Below, piece by piece: positions 44,935 through 56,778 of a DNA stretch of 64,000 nt. This DNA comes from Isoetes taiwanensis (Eukaryota > Streptophyta > Lycopodiopsida > Isoetales > Isoetaceae). Each line of letters begins with the position of its first letter. The first letter of the stretch is position 1. The position numbers and the translations under genes were made by a program. The notes under the pieces are model-generated. The model worked only from the letters and a program-made list of their open reading frames with translations, made no database searches and had not been told where the DNA came from. The stretch is from positions 4,402,571 to 4,466,570 of the forward strand of contig JAJEKV010000059.1 of NCBI GenBank assembly GCA_021234155.1. Direction: 5' to 3'.

Positions 44935-47900
44935 GGCGGTTGAGATTTAACCTAGCGGTGCTTAACGGCCCGGATAGCCAGCGGTTTTCTTTTGGCTTTT
45001 CTCGCTCCGCCGATTTAGGAAGAGGTCAGCCGGATTCTTTAGGAGAAGGCCATAGGAACAGGTTAGATCTTTCTTCATTGTTTCAGAAGATCAAATCTCA
45101 CAAATAACATAGTATTGCTTGCCCTAAAAATCTTGGAGGCCGAGCACAAGCCCGTAATACCGCATGCGAGATCGTGTTTTGAGTTGCTATTCAGCGTGGG
45201 AGCTGCTATTCAAAGATGGAGCCGACTATTACTCTGATTTCGGGAATCCAAGCCTTCACGAATCTATGCAAAAAAAAATAGCGGAGCTCTCTCGTGTTTC
45301 TATATTCTTCTTTCATTTTTCCCTTCCATCGTGGTCCGCCATTGTGATGGGTCTATGTAAATAAAGGCCGGGTTTCGTTGATTGAAAGGCCATTAGTGCA
45401 TTTTGGATGCGTGATCCGATAGCCGCAAGTAAGTATGGAACAAATGTATCGTGGGTCCAAACCTTGGTGAATCTATGCAAAAAATAGGCGGAGCTCGTGT
45501 TTGTATCTTTAATGAGTATTTTGGGTGTGTAAGATAAGATAAGATAGAAATTTTAGCGTCATGAAAACCCAATCGGGTTATGGGACCCAATACAAAAGAT
45601 CTGGAGAATAAAATTAGAAATCGGGCGGGACTTAGGAGCTTGGTGTTGAGAAGCAAATCTTCTTTATAAAGAAGCACCGGGAGCAATGAAAGTAAGTCTT
45701 TCTATATGCTCTATCTTTTTTGTTGCATTGCACTAATCTAACATTGCTTTTTATGAAGGAGATGAAGAATAAAAGTCGAAACTTGCAAGACTTAAGGGCT
45801 TGGAGTTACACAAATTTTCTTCACAAAGGTAGCAAACTAGCAATAAACAACAACGCAAGCAAATTGGATTCACACAGGCATATCACATTGAAGCGGACAT
45901 TAAAGGGTATATGTAAAAGCTTTTTATTTGTTATTTTTTTCTTAGTATTAATCCTATGATGTACATTAAAAGCAAATACAACAAGCTCTATGTTATAGCA
46001 TATATGCTTGCATCATCTATTTTACGTAAGGGGCATTAGCATATGTTTTCTACCTCTTGCACTTCTTACATGCATCTTGCATTTGAAGTGCTCTTTAAGA
46101 AACCCTCCCATGCCCATTCCCGGTCAATGATTCATTTGTTGATTCAAGAATTCTTTTGTCTTTCGCGGGGGTTGCTAATTGGGTAGAGACATGGTGAGTT
46201 CTTACATTGCTTCCTTATATTGTCCTTGCCATCGCAACATCCGCATTGATAAATCCAATTTCATTTTCTGGTAACATCTTCGCATTTCTCACTTTTACGT
46301 AATGTTTTGATATGTTAAAAGCTCCAAAGCTAGCATCTAATGTGCATCGGGGTAAGCAAGGATTTTTATGCTCCCTATCTTGGTGGTATTATGCCATCCA
46401 TGTGCGACTTCGAGTTTTCGATTTTGCTTTAATTATACAAAGGTATGTTGTGACATGCATCTACCATACTTGGCTTTTCGATTGTAAGGCTTATGGGTAT
46501 TCATCATTATTTGTTGGGCACATCCTCACGGCATGCATTGCTGGTGCTCAACTATCAAGCTATGCAAAGACATAATTATCTAATGGGAATGTGGCACTCA
46601 AAGCATTATGCTAACAAGCTTGACAACAATATCTTTCATTGTTGTTACTCCCTTTCTCACACGAACTTTAATTGGTTTGGTTGTGTCGGTAGATGTGATT
46701 GCTATGGGGAAGTCTATTCTTCGTGCATTATGATCAAATTGTACCTTGCATTTATATCATGAATGCCATGCAAAAGTGCATGTAAAATATCTCACATCCT
46801 GTTTTACAAGTGGTTCTAATTCCAATTATCTTTGGCCTTTTGCTTAATACATTTTTAATTTCCAATATGTTTTGATATCAATGTATGATGTAGATTGTAG
46901 ATTGACGTTCGATTGAAATCATATTGTTTAAAATCTTCATCTAAAGAAAATGGAGGAGATAATTGAGGAGAATGGTTAAAAAATTCTCCGCCTTTGTTGT
47001 AAACATGTAGAAAACGACATCCAACCCCAGTAAAACCACATCAAACCCCGGAAGGAATGTTGCAATGGCAAGGATAGTAGTATTTGTTTAAACATCGTGT
47101 CCTAAAAAGAGATGTATTGAACTTATTGCTTTTATGGACTCTAGAACATAGACGAGACAACCACTAAGGCCTCCATTACCCTATGGTAGTAACAAGAAAA
47201 CATGCTTTGGCTTTCAACTTATGACCAAAGATTCATATATTTTTTCTTATTGGAAAAGAAAAGGCTCAATAAATAAGCAAAGACAAGGCAACCACTAAGG
47301 CCTCCATTACCCCATGGTAGTAACAAGAAAACATGCTTTGGCTTTCAACTTATAACCAAAGATTCATAGGTTTTCCTTATTGGAAAGGGAAAGGCTCATT
47401 AAATAAGCAAAACTATTCGTTACAAATAGTAGTTGGCATTACATTAGGTGCTTGGACCATGAATTCCTAGGCAAGAGTGTTTGCACTTCCTAAAATTAAT
47501 ACAGTTAACAACATGATGACTTTGATTAAATTGCAACAACGAAATAACATGATGAGCACAACTACAAAACAATATTACAATTGAACGCCATGCTTAATAC
47601 CACCAAGAAGTAAATTTCCTGTTCCGATGCGATGTCCTCGGCGTCCCAATAGTTGCAGGTTCCAAATCATGCCCAGCAACGCTGGGCACCGTTACTAGTT
47701 TCCTTTAAATTTAAGTTTTGAATCATGTGTTAAAAAGGGCCATCAATAATTCACACAGGACAGCAATAATACAAAGCAACTCAAGGACGAAGAAGTGAAT
47801 ATACTCAGATTTTTGTATGATGTCCAGTTGCTCTGTGAAATTATTTCATATAAATTTTGTTCTGTTTTGTATGAAGAGTAGATTAGATGCCTCAAGATTA

Positions 47901-50640
47901 ACCTCCCAATTATGGGCGAGCAAGTTGGCATGTGTGTGAAGAAGATTAGATTAGTGACTTTTGAATAAATAATCATACATCCTTTTTTGCCCCTTTTTTT
48001 TTTCAATCCTATTTTTTCTGGGTTCTGCTTCACGCGAAGTCGACATGTATGGACTTTTTAGTTTTCTTCCGATGCAAGCAAACGGACTTACCTGGATTAG
48101 ATAAGGACAAAACTTGGATGGTAGACACAAGCGGACACGTTTTCTGTTCGCCGACACAGCCGTGGCGATTTTGCTCGCGCGACCAATATCAGGCGTCTGG
48201 AGCTACTAATTACGGCAACTAAGAATGTTGAAGGCATTCATCCTGATGTGTTTTTTCTGCAACTAAGAAATGAATAGAACTCCACAGCAAGTTATGAAGT
48301 CAGAATCACAGGAAGCGAGAAGATGCTGGCGATGGCAATGCAGGATGCCAGAAGATGGCGCCTCCGGCTTGCTTTGTCTTAATCCAGAAGTTGGGAATCA
48401 TCCTATTCTTTTCGCTTATTGCCGTGCAGCTTTTTGGCACGGTTCCATGTTTTTTGGTGCTACTTCCTAGCATCCAAAAATACTTCAAAAATAGTTATCA
48501 CAAAATACTTCAATCGTAAGGTTCTGATATGTTGCTACAATCAATCTACATTTGCTCATGTTGAATCGAAAAACAAAAAAACAGAACATTTTGTTTGATA
48601 AATCATTGACAAATTTTAGAATGCTTGCGCTGCTATATTGTATGTTAGTTTTATTTGGGTAGAAAGTTAGAGCAAAATCGCAACATGCCTGTGATGGATC
48701 AAATGCATCAATACAGGCACTGTCATTCTATAACAAAACCACGGCGATTGGTGACAGAGTGAAGGATCCATTTCGGGCTAATCGTGGAGGAGAAAATAAC
48801 CCAGTTGATGAATGGTGCAGCGGCGATAGCCAGATTGGGCATATCGAGCAATTTGGCAATTTGGCAAAGCAAACCGAAGAATTGACATGATATATACACA
48901 TGCCTGATTCCTACATCCATTGACCTGATTCCCACATCTAGCTCAGCATAGAGCCCAAATTGGCTTGATACCGCATCCAACTCTAGTGGCGTGATTTCCA
49001 GGGTATCTTCAAAATTATTTTGTTGGCAGAAACATTATGTATCGACCTGATATTGCATCCAGTTCCACTGGCCTGATTCCCACATCCAGCTCTAAAAATT
49101 GGTCCAGTGTGAGCTCCATAAATCAACAAGTGTGAAGGGTGTAGTTTTATCCCACCCAACTGGGTCCACCCAAGCGGACCCATGGGTTTAATGGTTCACT
49201 GCTCTAAATTCATTTCGTTAGAAGCAGGTAACATAGTATCCATAACCAAATGCAAAGCTAGGATATGGGCATATAGATGATGGTGCTACAAAGAGTATCT
49301 TGGCTGGATAAGGGTCAGTTCTGTTCTGGTAGAAGAAGATCTATTTAAAAGCAGTCGGCAAAACACGGGGCTTAATAGGCTTTAGGAACAGGGTTGAACT
49401 GGCTGCTTAAGGCTATGGCGACCATTTTTGCTTTGCCCATATAGTTTCTGCTCTAGGAGGGCAATATATATTTTATCCTCAACTTACGTCCGACCAAGAC
49501 AATTGTTCTCCTACTTTGTGTTTCACTACTTATGTCATCATGCTAAGACTTCTGGTGGTTAAGCATGCCTACTTCCTTCACCGTCCCTTTGCCGCTACGG
49601 TTTGTATTATAACTATATTGGTTTTGATTCACTTCAAGATCTACTACACTAATTATAATACTTATATCTCAAAATTGTGAGCAAACATGGTACATATTAA
49701 AATAAACCCATATATGCAAGGAAATTAAAAATGAAGCACTTGGAAAGATCAAATCTCAAATCCAAGTATTTCAAATAAATGTCACAGCTATCATAACTAC
49801 TTTTGACGTTTTGTCCTTTAAATTATGTTTTGAATCATGTGTTGAAAAGGGCCACCAATAATTGACACATCATTTTTTGTCCATGTGCAAAAATCATCTA
49901 GGCAATATTTATAACTAGTTTAGACTTGCCAACAATTTGTGACTTTATAAAAACTCCACAGTGTCAACCATAGTCTCATTTGCAAATGCACAATTAATGG
50001 CAACAACTTATGTCTTTACAATAGCTCCACACAATGACTCACATTTACAAATGCATAATTAATAGCGAATAACTTATGTCTTTACAAGAACAACAACTAT
50101 ATAATGTTTTGTAGACACGACCTTGTCAAAGTCTTCTGGTATGCCTTTGTGCCACCACGCAATGGACACATATGTTTGACATAAATGGCCACAAGGACAG
50201 TATATATTTTATCCTCGGCTTATTTACGATCAAGACAATTGTTCTTCCGTTGTGCTTCATTACATATGTCATCATGCTAAGACTTCGATGGTTAAGCATG
50301 CCTACTTCCCTCTCACCCCCTTTCTCGCTACACACTTTGTACTCCAACTATATTGGGTTTTATTGACTCCAATATCTACTACACTATTTAAAATATGTAT
50401 GTCTCAAAATTGTGAGCAAACATGGTACATGTTAAGGTAAACTCATATATGGAAGGAAGTTAAAACTGAAACACTTGGAACAATCAAATCTCAGATCCAA
50501 GTATTTCAACAAAGAAGTCACAACTATCCTAAGTAGTATTTCCTTTAAATTTAAGTTTTGAATTATGTATTAAAAAGGGCCACCAATAATTCACACAATT
50601 TTTTGACAATGGCGAAAACCATGTGGGCAATATTTAAGAC

Positions 50641-50643
<3 letters not shown>
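44935..50643 (+). repeat. Tandem array unit 4 (cut by LINE)
   Basis: It runs from GGCGGTTGAGATTTAACC through the BASS fragment (46489-46875), the 130-bp duplication (about 47159-47413), the shared modules and two nested subrepeats. It stops within the second subrepeat at CAATATTTAAGACGAC, where unit 1 continues TATCACATGAAGAC. The LINE poly(T) starts there. Confidence 0.92.
46489..46875 (+). pseudogene. BASS transporter fragment, array unit 4
   Basis: Same layout as unit 3. It reads HILTACIAGAQLSSYA, then breaks at TATGCAAAGACATAATT; the donor CTTCAGGTACG is changed to CTTCGTGCATT. The last exon has the same stop and the same CAAGTGG at the acceptor. Confidence 0.72.

Positions 50644-50673
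<30 letters not shown>
50644..50673 (-). repeat. LINE poly(A) tail (30 T on plus strand)
   Basis: An uninterrupted run of 30 T separates array unit 4 from LINE sequence. It fixes the LINE 3' end. Confidence 0.95.
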
Positions 50674-50674
<1 letters not shown>

Positions 50675-51299
50675 AGAGAATGGGGTTTTTTTCATTAATT
50701 ATAGAAAAAGGTACATTGTTGTGAGTGAGTCATGTAGTTGACTACTCAACATTAAGCTTAAAAACAAAGTAAACAAAATAGACATCAGTGGATGCCATGC
50801 TGTAAAAGCAGCAAAGGTGATTGAAATTAAGAAGTCCTTGTCTTCCATGTGAAAGGTATTAAACCGCGACCGCTAAGCATCTTGAATTGAACTTTGGAAA
50901 CCGAAATGAGTAAACCTTTGTTTTGAGATTGAGAATGGGATTGGATGTAAGGAATGGAATTCGTGAATTCAGGAATTGGGATTTGATGGGATATTGGATA
51001 GAAAATGATAAGAGTGAAGGTAGTCAAATTTTGGTCTGGAAATCCGGTTGCAAAATGAGAGTTCTACCATTTCCCCAATTTAGCTCTTGAATAAGTCCAC
51101 AAGATTGGTTGTAGACATGAGGATGATGAGTGTACCATAAGCATCTGCCAAACATCTATGATGGTAATAGTGCTGTCTGTAATATTGGAATTGTTCGTCT
51201 GTCATGTTTCTGCTATTAATTTCCATGAACCACCATAGTTGCACCATTAAGTATGTGCCTCTGCAAAATTCTATTGCCCAATCAATTTTGGATCCGGGA

Positions 51300-52612
51300 T
51301 GTCGGGGAATGTCAATGTTTGTGATGCCTCGACTAGGCCCGGTCCATAATCCATCATCCGTGGTAATCTTGAATATCGTGAACTAACCTCTGCCCTGGGA
51401 AAAGTGTATGCTCAGCTGGCTCAACAGATGTGTTAAAATCTCTGCTAAGACTCATCATGTAATCTAGCAAGGGAACAATCATTGTCAGTAAATGCAGCAT
51501 TGCAATTTAATTTAAACAATTGATAGAACCCTATGAAATGACCAATGCTATGCCACTTGTTATCCACAGAATCTCTATCTACATGCATCTGACTAGTTGC
51601 AGCCATTTCAATGTCATATATAACCTGTCTTTTTATCCAGTGAATAGATATTCTTTTTCTCCCATAATGACATCTATTTCTATGTTTCCATACATTCCAT
51701 AAAGCAATGAAGCATAAAGAGTTTGTGAAAGCATCATCATTCATCATGAAATCCAACAGAGTAGCAGGACATATAATGTTGAAAGTATCTTCAAACCAAA
51801 GCCAGAAGGAGGTGAGCTTTACACAACCGAAGATGTGCTCAAAATTTTCCACATACCCACATCCAAGAGGGCAATTTGAATCAATAGGATGAGTAAGATT
51901 ATTGGAGTGCCTAGAGAGCATTTCCAAGTTGGATAAACTCTTATTTGCAATAAGCCAGACAAAGTAAGAGATCTTTGGTGGCAGATAGGAATGCCAGATG
52001 TTTGTGAAGAGTCTGGTTTCAGTTTCATCTGAGATAGCCCAATACAGTTTAGCCTTTGAAGGCACATTTGGTTTGTTTAAATATTTGTAGACTTTCTGGA
52101 CACTATAGCTTGGTTTGTCAAGTAGGGTCCAATCAGTAATAATGGGATTAGCCATAAGATTGATTGTGTGGACCTTGTGCATAATATATCTAAAAAGAGT
52201 TCTATCAGAGGAACTTCCCCTGATTTTGTGCTTCAAGTTAGTCCAGGTAATCCATCTGCCCTGATCCCATAGATCACCAAGGGTGAGAATATTATTATCT
52301 TTCCATTTCTTGTATATCCGTTTATGCTTGATGGCCAGAGGAGTAGACTGGTCTCTATAGAAATTGGGATTCCAAAAAATATTAGTGTTGATGTATTCAT
52401 TTTTTCCAAGGTTGGAATGATGGAAAGTCCGATGAACCTTGTTCCAGGCAATAATCATGTTTCTCATGAGAGGAGAAAAACTTCGGGGTTTGGTTGAAGA
52501 GTAGTGAAATTTGAATGTGGGAGATTGTGAGAGATGGATGCATGATGCTTTGGATGGCTAATAGAAAGCCGTGATTTGATAAAGATTGAGGCAGGATTAC
52601 TATTTGAGAATA
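51300..52612 (-). pseudogene. LINE ORF2 C-terminal part: zf-RVT and start of RNase H
   Basis: From 52612 down the frame reads FSNSNPASIFIKSRLSISHP without a stop to SPHSN.., then breaks near 52465-52490. The following 340 codons (51445-52467) include LPPKISYFVWLIANKSLSN, CPLGCGYVENFEHIFGCV (the Cys/His zf-RVT motif), FIALWNVWKHRNRCHYGRK and FKLNCNAAFTDND (beginning of RNase H, DGAF type). The frame ends at 51445; further RNase H-like sequence is not clear. The 3' untranslated part is 50674-51300. Confidence 0.85.
52609..52612. repeat. Target-site duplication, left (AATA)
   Basis: AATA here and AATA at 60706-60709. Removing the insert and one AATA restores the LINE frame GKYIWKSIFSNSNPASIF. 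Confidence 0.88.
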
Positions 52613-52643
52613 GGGTCAAAGCGTGCAGGTGGGGGGCATATTT
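52613..52643 (+). repeat. Left terminal inverted repeat of the 8.1-kb element
   Basis: GGGTCAAAGCGTGCAGGTGG followed by GGGGCATATTTG. It pairs with 60677-60705 with a few mismatches. Confidence 0.8.
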
Positions 52644-52789
52644 GCGCCAGCCAAGCACCCCCTAAGCACCCGGAACTCAATTTTTGAGCGTGGGTTTTTT
52701 CGGTCGAGCCCGTCGTAATTCGAATTTTAGGGTTTCACGAGCCCTCCGGAGCACGTTTTACGTGGCGCTCCGGATCGCGCAACCGGCGG

Positions 52790-55168
52790 ATGATTTTCAT
52801 CATGGGTGTCCTTAGTGATGTGATTTCCATCATTGGATGCATCGCCCAAAAATTTGGACATGATTTTGAGCCCTATGGATTATGCATTGCCTTTTCATTT
52901 CCAAGAGAGTGGCGACATGGCGGAAAGGTTTGCATGCCTATCTTTAAGCCTTTTCTCGCTTTTGCTTTTGAATATTAGCCCGTAAATTTCGATAGGTTCA
53001 GGTTTAATCGATTGCTTTATTTTTTGCGGCCAGATAACGCGGTTTGCAAATTCAGAGAAGAATTCAATGTGTGCGTGTGCTTGCCTAATGAAGGAAGGGA
53101 TCCGAGTTCTTTGAGGAAAGATGAATGCACCACAGATGATTTCTTAAGTGTGTGGCAAAGGACTTGAAGGAGGGAAAGATAAAGCTCCATCAAATCCGTC
53201 CCCAAATTTGCGGATGAGCTTCATGATCCGGTAACTAAAATCTATCAAGATGGTTTAAAAAACAAAGCGGCAAGAACACAATTTGCCAAAGGGTTTGCAT
53301 GGCAAAGATACTAGAAGGGCACTTGCGAGACCGGGTAGTTTTAAAATTAATTGGGCACGATTTTTTGCCGACTCTTTTAAAAGATTCTAAAAGAACAAAC
53401 CATAAAAGAAGCAACCTGTTATGAGTCTAGTGTGAAGCATATTTCTTGTGCTTTATCTTGTTTGGAGGCGGATATGCATATGTTTAGTGACGAAATGACC
53501 GTGTTAGAGGAACAGCTAAAACGTAAAGAAACACATAGAATTACTACCAATGGTGTTTTATTGGGTCTTGATCTATCCGCCTCTTGCCTATGCAAGGATA
53601 TAAAAGAGGTAAAAGATAAAATAGAAGATCTTCTGATAGTTTCTCCGTAAGAAGAAGTTGCCTTGAAGCAATTGAGTGATGAAGAAAATAGGTTAGGCCT
53701 TTCTTTGCTAACCCTGCTGAAAAGGAAAGAAGAGGCTGATGTGAGTTGCAATAGAACAGAAATTAATAGGTTGAACATGCCGATAAACATTAAAAAGAGG
53801 CCATAGTTGATGCAGCAGTAAAATGTATTAGCTTGAAACATCTTGAGACAATTATGTTGGTGCAAGTTTTATTAATCCTTGTGCGGGTAATTGGCCTTTT
53901 GTCGATGGTGTGAGTGGTCGCTTGGTTTGTGGAATGGCATTTTGTTCAGATTATGAACTGCATGTGCGATTGCTTTGTGGCCACAAGTTCCACTTATTTT
54001 GCTTCGGTTGTGCATTGAGAAGTTGCAATGTCATGTGTGCAAGGCCAATATCCCTGAAAATCTGTTTCTAGAGTTAGGGTACATGAATTATGTGCCTCGA
54101 AAAAAATAGTAGATGATGTCGATGTTGACAAAGGTTTAGAAAATACCTTGAGTAATCAAGACCAAGAATCGAGTTCAAATTACCGCAAAGTTGGAAGTCG
54201 AGGAAGGGTGCCACTAACACGCTCCAAGGTTCCCCAAAAAAGGTAATAATTTTGAAATCAAATTCCTTGTACCAATGCATTTGTTATTTGTATTTTTTCG
54301 TGTATTTGTTGGCTTCTAATGTATTTGTGTTTGTATTTGTTGTTGTCAAGATAAAGAAAAGCGCACAAAGCAGCAGCAGTTGTAGCAGAAGAAGAACATG
54401 CTCGTCATGTGGATCAGACTGTCAATTCAGGTACACATGATAAGAATTTTGACTCCATACTCTATGCTTAAGACAACTTGTTTTATTTATCAGACAAGAG
54501 TGTGAAAGAACGAGAGGAACCACCTGCAGCAAGTCAAGAGGAACCAATACAACCACCAACAGCTGCAGAACCACCCAAGGCTACCAAACTTGGAAGGAAA
54601 AACCAGAAACCCAAACGTTTCCAACCACCTGTGAGTCCAATGAAACGAGCTAAAGCAAAGGGACCGAGCAGGAGTACACGAGCAAAAACCAAGGGACCTG
54701 TTGCAAAGAAAGTGGTTGAAGATGTTTTAGTGCACGAGGTTTCCCAAGCAGATCAAGAAAAGAAGGTGCCAGATGAAGATATTCCATCAAATGAACAAGG
54801 TGTGCATTGTTTGATTCAACAATTTAATTTTCTCCCATTCTGTGTCTTGAATAGTTTTCTTTTGTGGCAGGTTTGTCAAGTTTAATCTTGAATCATGGAA
54901 TTCAAAGTCTTGAGAACCTTTGGTTTCCCTCCAAGAGCTTCAATCCTATGTTCAATGCGGTGCCTCCCTCGTTCTCAATTTGCCACAAACCATGCCATCT
55001 ATAGTAAACCTTGTGCTTAAAGCCTTGATAAAACGGCGTTGACGAGATCCAATCTCCCTTGAAAGAAAAAGAAGAAGGAAGTAGCCCACAATGATTACAA
55101 AAGCGGTGGCGATGAGGACGACTTAACTTTGGAGGAGTATACAAAATCGAAAAGACCAGCCGAATAGA
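52790..55168 (+). pseudogene. RING-finger/coiled-coil second gene of the 8.1-kb element
   Basis: Exon 52790-52929 starts MIFIMGVLSDV and has KFGHDFEPYGLCIAFSFPRE. Next come NAVCKFREEFNVCVCLPNEG, DPVTKIYQDGLKNKAARTQF and a coiled-coil (53409-53649, LEADMHMFSDEMTVLEEQLK). Then comes a RING-like block (53880-54105: LVCGMAFC, LLCGHKFHLFCFG, CIEKLQCHVCKANIPENL) and a Lys/Pro-rich tail (54493-54800, ATKLGRKNQKPKRF, KAKGPSRSTRAKTKGP). The end near 55168 reads GGDEDDLTLEEYTKSKRPAE. Several frame changes separate these pieces; some may be sequence errors. C3HC4 spacing suggests a ubiquitin ligase-type RING. Its role in the transposon is unknown. Confidence 0.6.
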
Positions 55169-56778
55169 AAGCAAGTGTCCACCTTTTCTTTGTTTGATCT
55201 GTCTTCTTGGCTTCTGTACCTACCCGTGTTGGTAGCATTTTGTCTAAAAACATGTTTATAAACTATCTGGCGTTGTATCTACTGGACAGTTCGAGTATTG
55301 CAGATTATCATGTACTTTTGAGCATTGCAGAATATTATGTCCTTGCAGAATTTTGAGCATTGCAGAATATGGGTAATTGACAGTTCTTCTAAAGTTCTCA
55401 TTTGAATTTGTATAGGTAAAATGTTGATTTGCATTTGCTGTCAAATTGTTACTTTACACATTTGTTTTCAAATTGTAAAAGGTTGATCAGCTGCAGCAGA
55501 CACCCAAAGACTTGATTGTTATTTCGTGTATTGAAAATTTCATTGGAGACATTTCTGCAAACATGCTGATTGTATTTGAATCTTTATATGAAAAGGCATC
55601 ACATACACTGAAATAGGAAAGAGTCAGCTGCCTAACAAATACTCTGCATTTTGAGCAGAACAAAACACAAAATATGATTTAGTGCTCCACAGTTAACAAG
55701 CACTCTGCTTTCAATGAATCAACCTGCAGTTTCTGCACCAGGGAAAGGGGCTACCTGAAACCACCATTAATGGTTTCAAAGCTTTTGCATATTCCAGTTA
55801 AAATATAGTCCCTTCTAACTAAAATGCAAACTATACGCTCTTCAATGAATTTGTTAAACTCCTAATTTCTCGTTACCATCATGCTCGTCTCAACACATTG
55901 CAATTTTGACCATGCAGACTATCATCATGATTGTCTCAACACATTGCAATTTTGACCATGCAGACGTATATAGATTGAAGGCAATGAGAATTACGTACTG
56001 CACATGGAAAGTTATGTGTCTCTACAGTAAAAAAGAATATCAAACTCCCGGTCAGAGAACCCCATCAGTGATGGAATTCCTGGCACCATGGGAATTAGTG
56101 GCTGAACATGACACCCTTTTATAGCACAAACAATTTCGCCCTTATTTAAACTTGGAAAACTTTTAACGTTTTAATACACGTAGGAACCTGGAGTTATCCT
56201 TAAACCCTATCACCGAGTTGTTAGGGTTCGCCAACAATGTCTCTTTCACAAGGTCCATCAATGATCTAGAAATTGCTTTACCATCAATGACCAGCTGTCC
56301 CTGACATGACAAATGCAAAACAATTCAGCAATCATCTGCATAGGTTTTGAGTTAAGGCAAGCACGCCTCCAATGGACAATTTGTCAAGACTAAGTACTTG
56401 CTGCTGCAATTTCTGAAAGGAAGAGAATGCCATCCCTGCCCTGCCCATTCTGAGCATTTGAAGATAGCATTCTATGAGATCAAAACAGAGCCTGTAGCTT
56501 TACAAGAATGTCTAGTAACAGAGCCATCGACAAAAATGCAACGAACAAAAATGCATGGTTCCTTTAAAACATCTAAAATGACAATATGGATGCCAATACC
56601 AAATTACTGGAGACTTGCCAGAAGAAAACACATGCAATATACACATTGAATAGAGTATCAGAAGAAAACATATCTCATATTAATCTCATATCCCTGTGTA
56701 CACTCATTTACTTGCCTCTGCAAGTGCAGGCAATACTTCCACAGCACAAAATACATTTCTGATTTCTCGCAAACAGGC
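55169..56778. other. Region between the convergent genes of the 8.1-kb element
   Basis: I see no coding sequence. CATTGCAGAATAT-like words recur at 55293-55370 and a 46-bp direct duplication is at 55875-55966. The two genes end toward this 1.6-kb stretch. Confidence 0.5.
55875..55966. repeat. 46-bp tandem duplication
   Basis: GTCTCAACACATTGCAATTT starts at 55887 and again at 55933; both copies continue TGACCATGCAGAC. Confidence 0.92.

Noticed and set aside
53419-53865. 148-codon minus-strand frame
   Set aside because: It is antisense to the coiled-coil exon of the RING gene, which has the better coding signal and matching neighbours.
54540-54800. Histone H1-like Lys/Ala/Pro tail
   Set aside because: Composition is similar, but there is no globular H1 domain, and splice borders link it to the RING-containing gene of the transposon.
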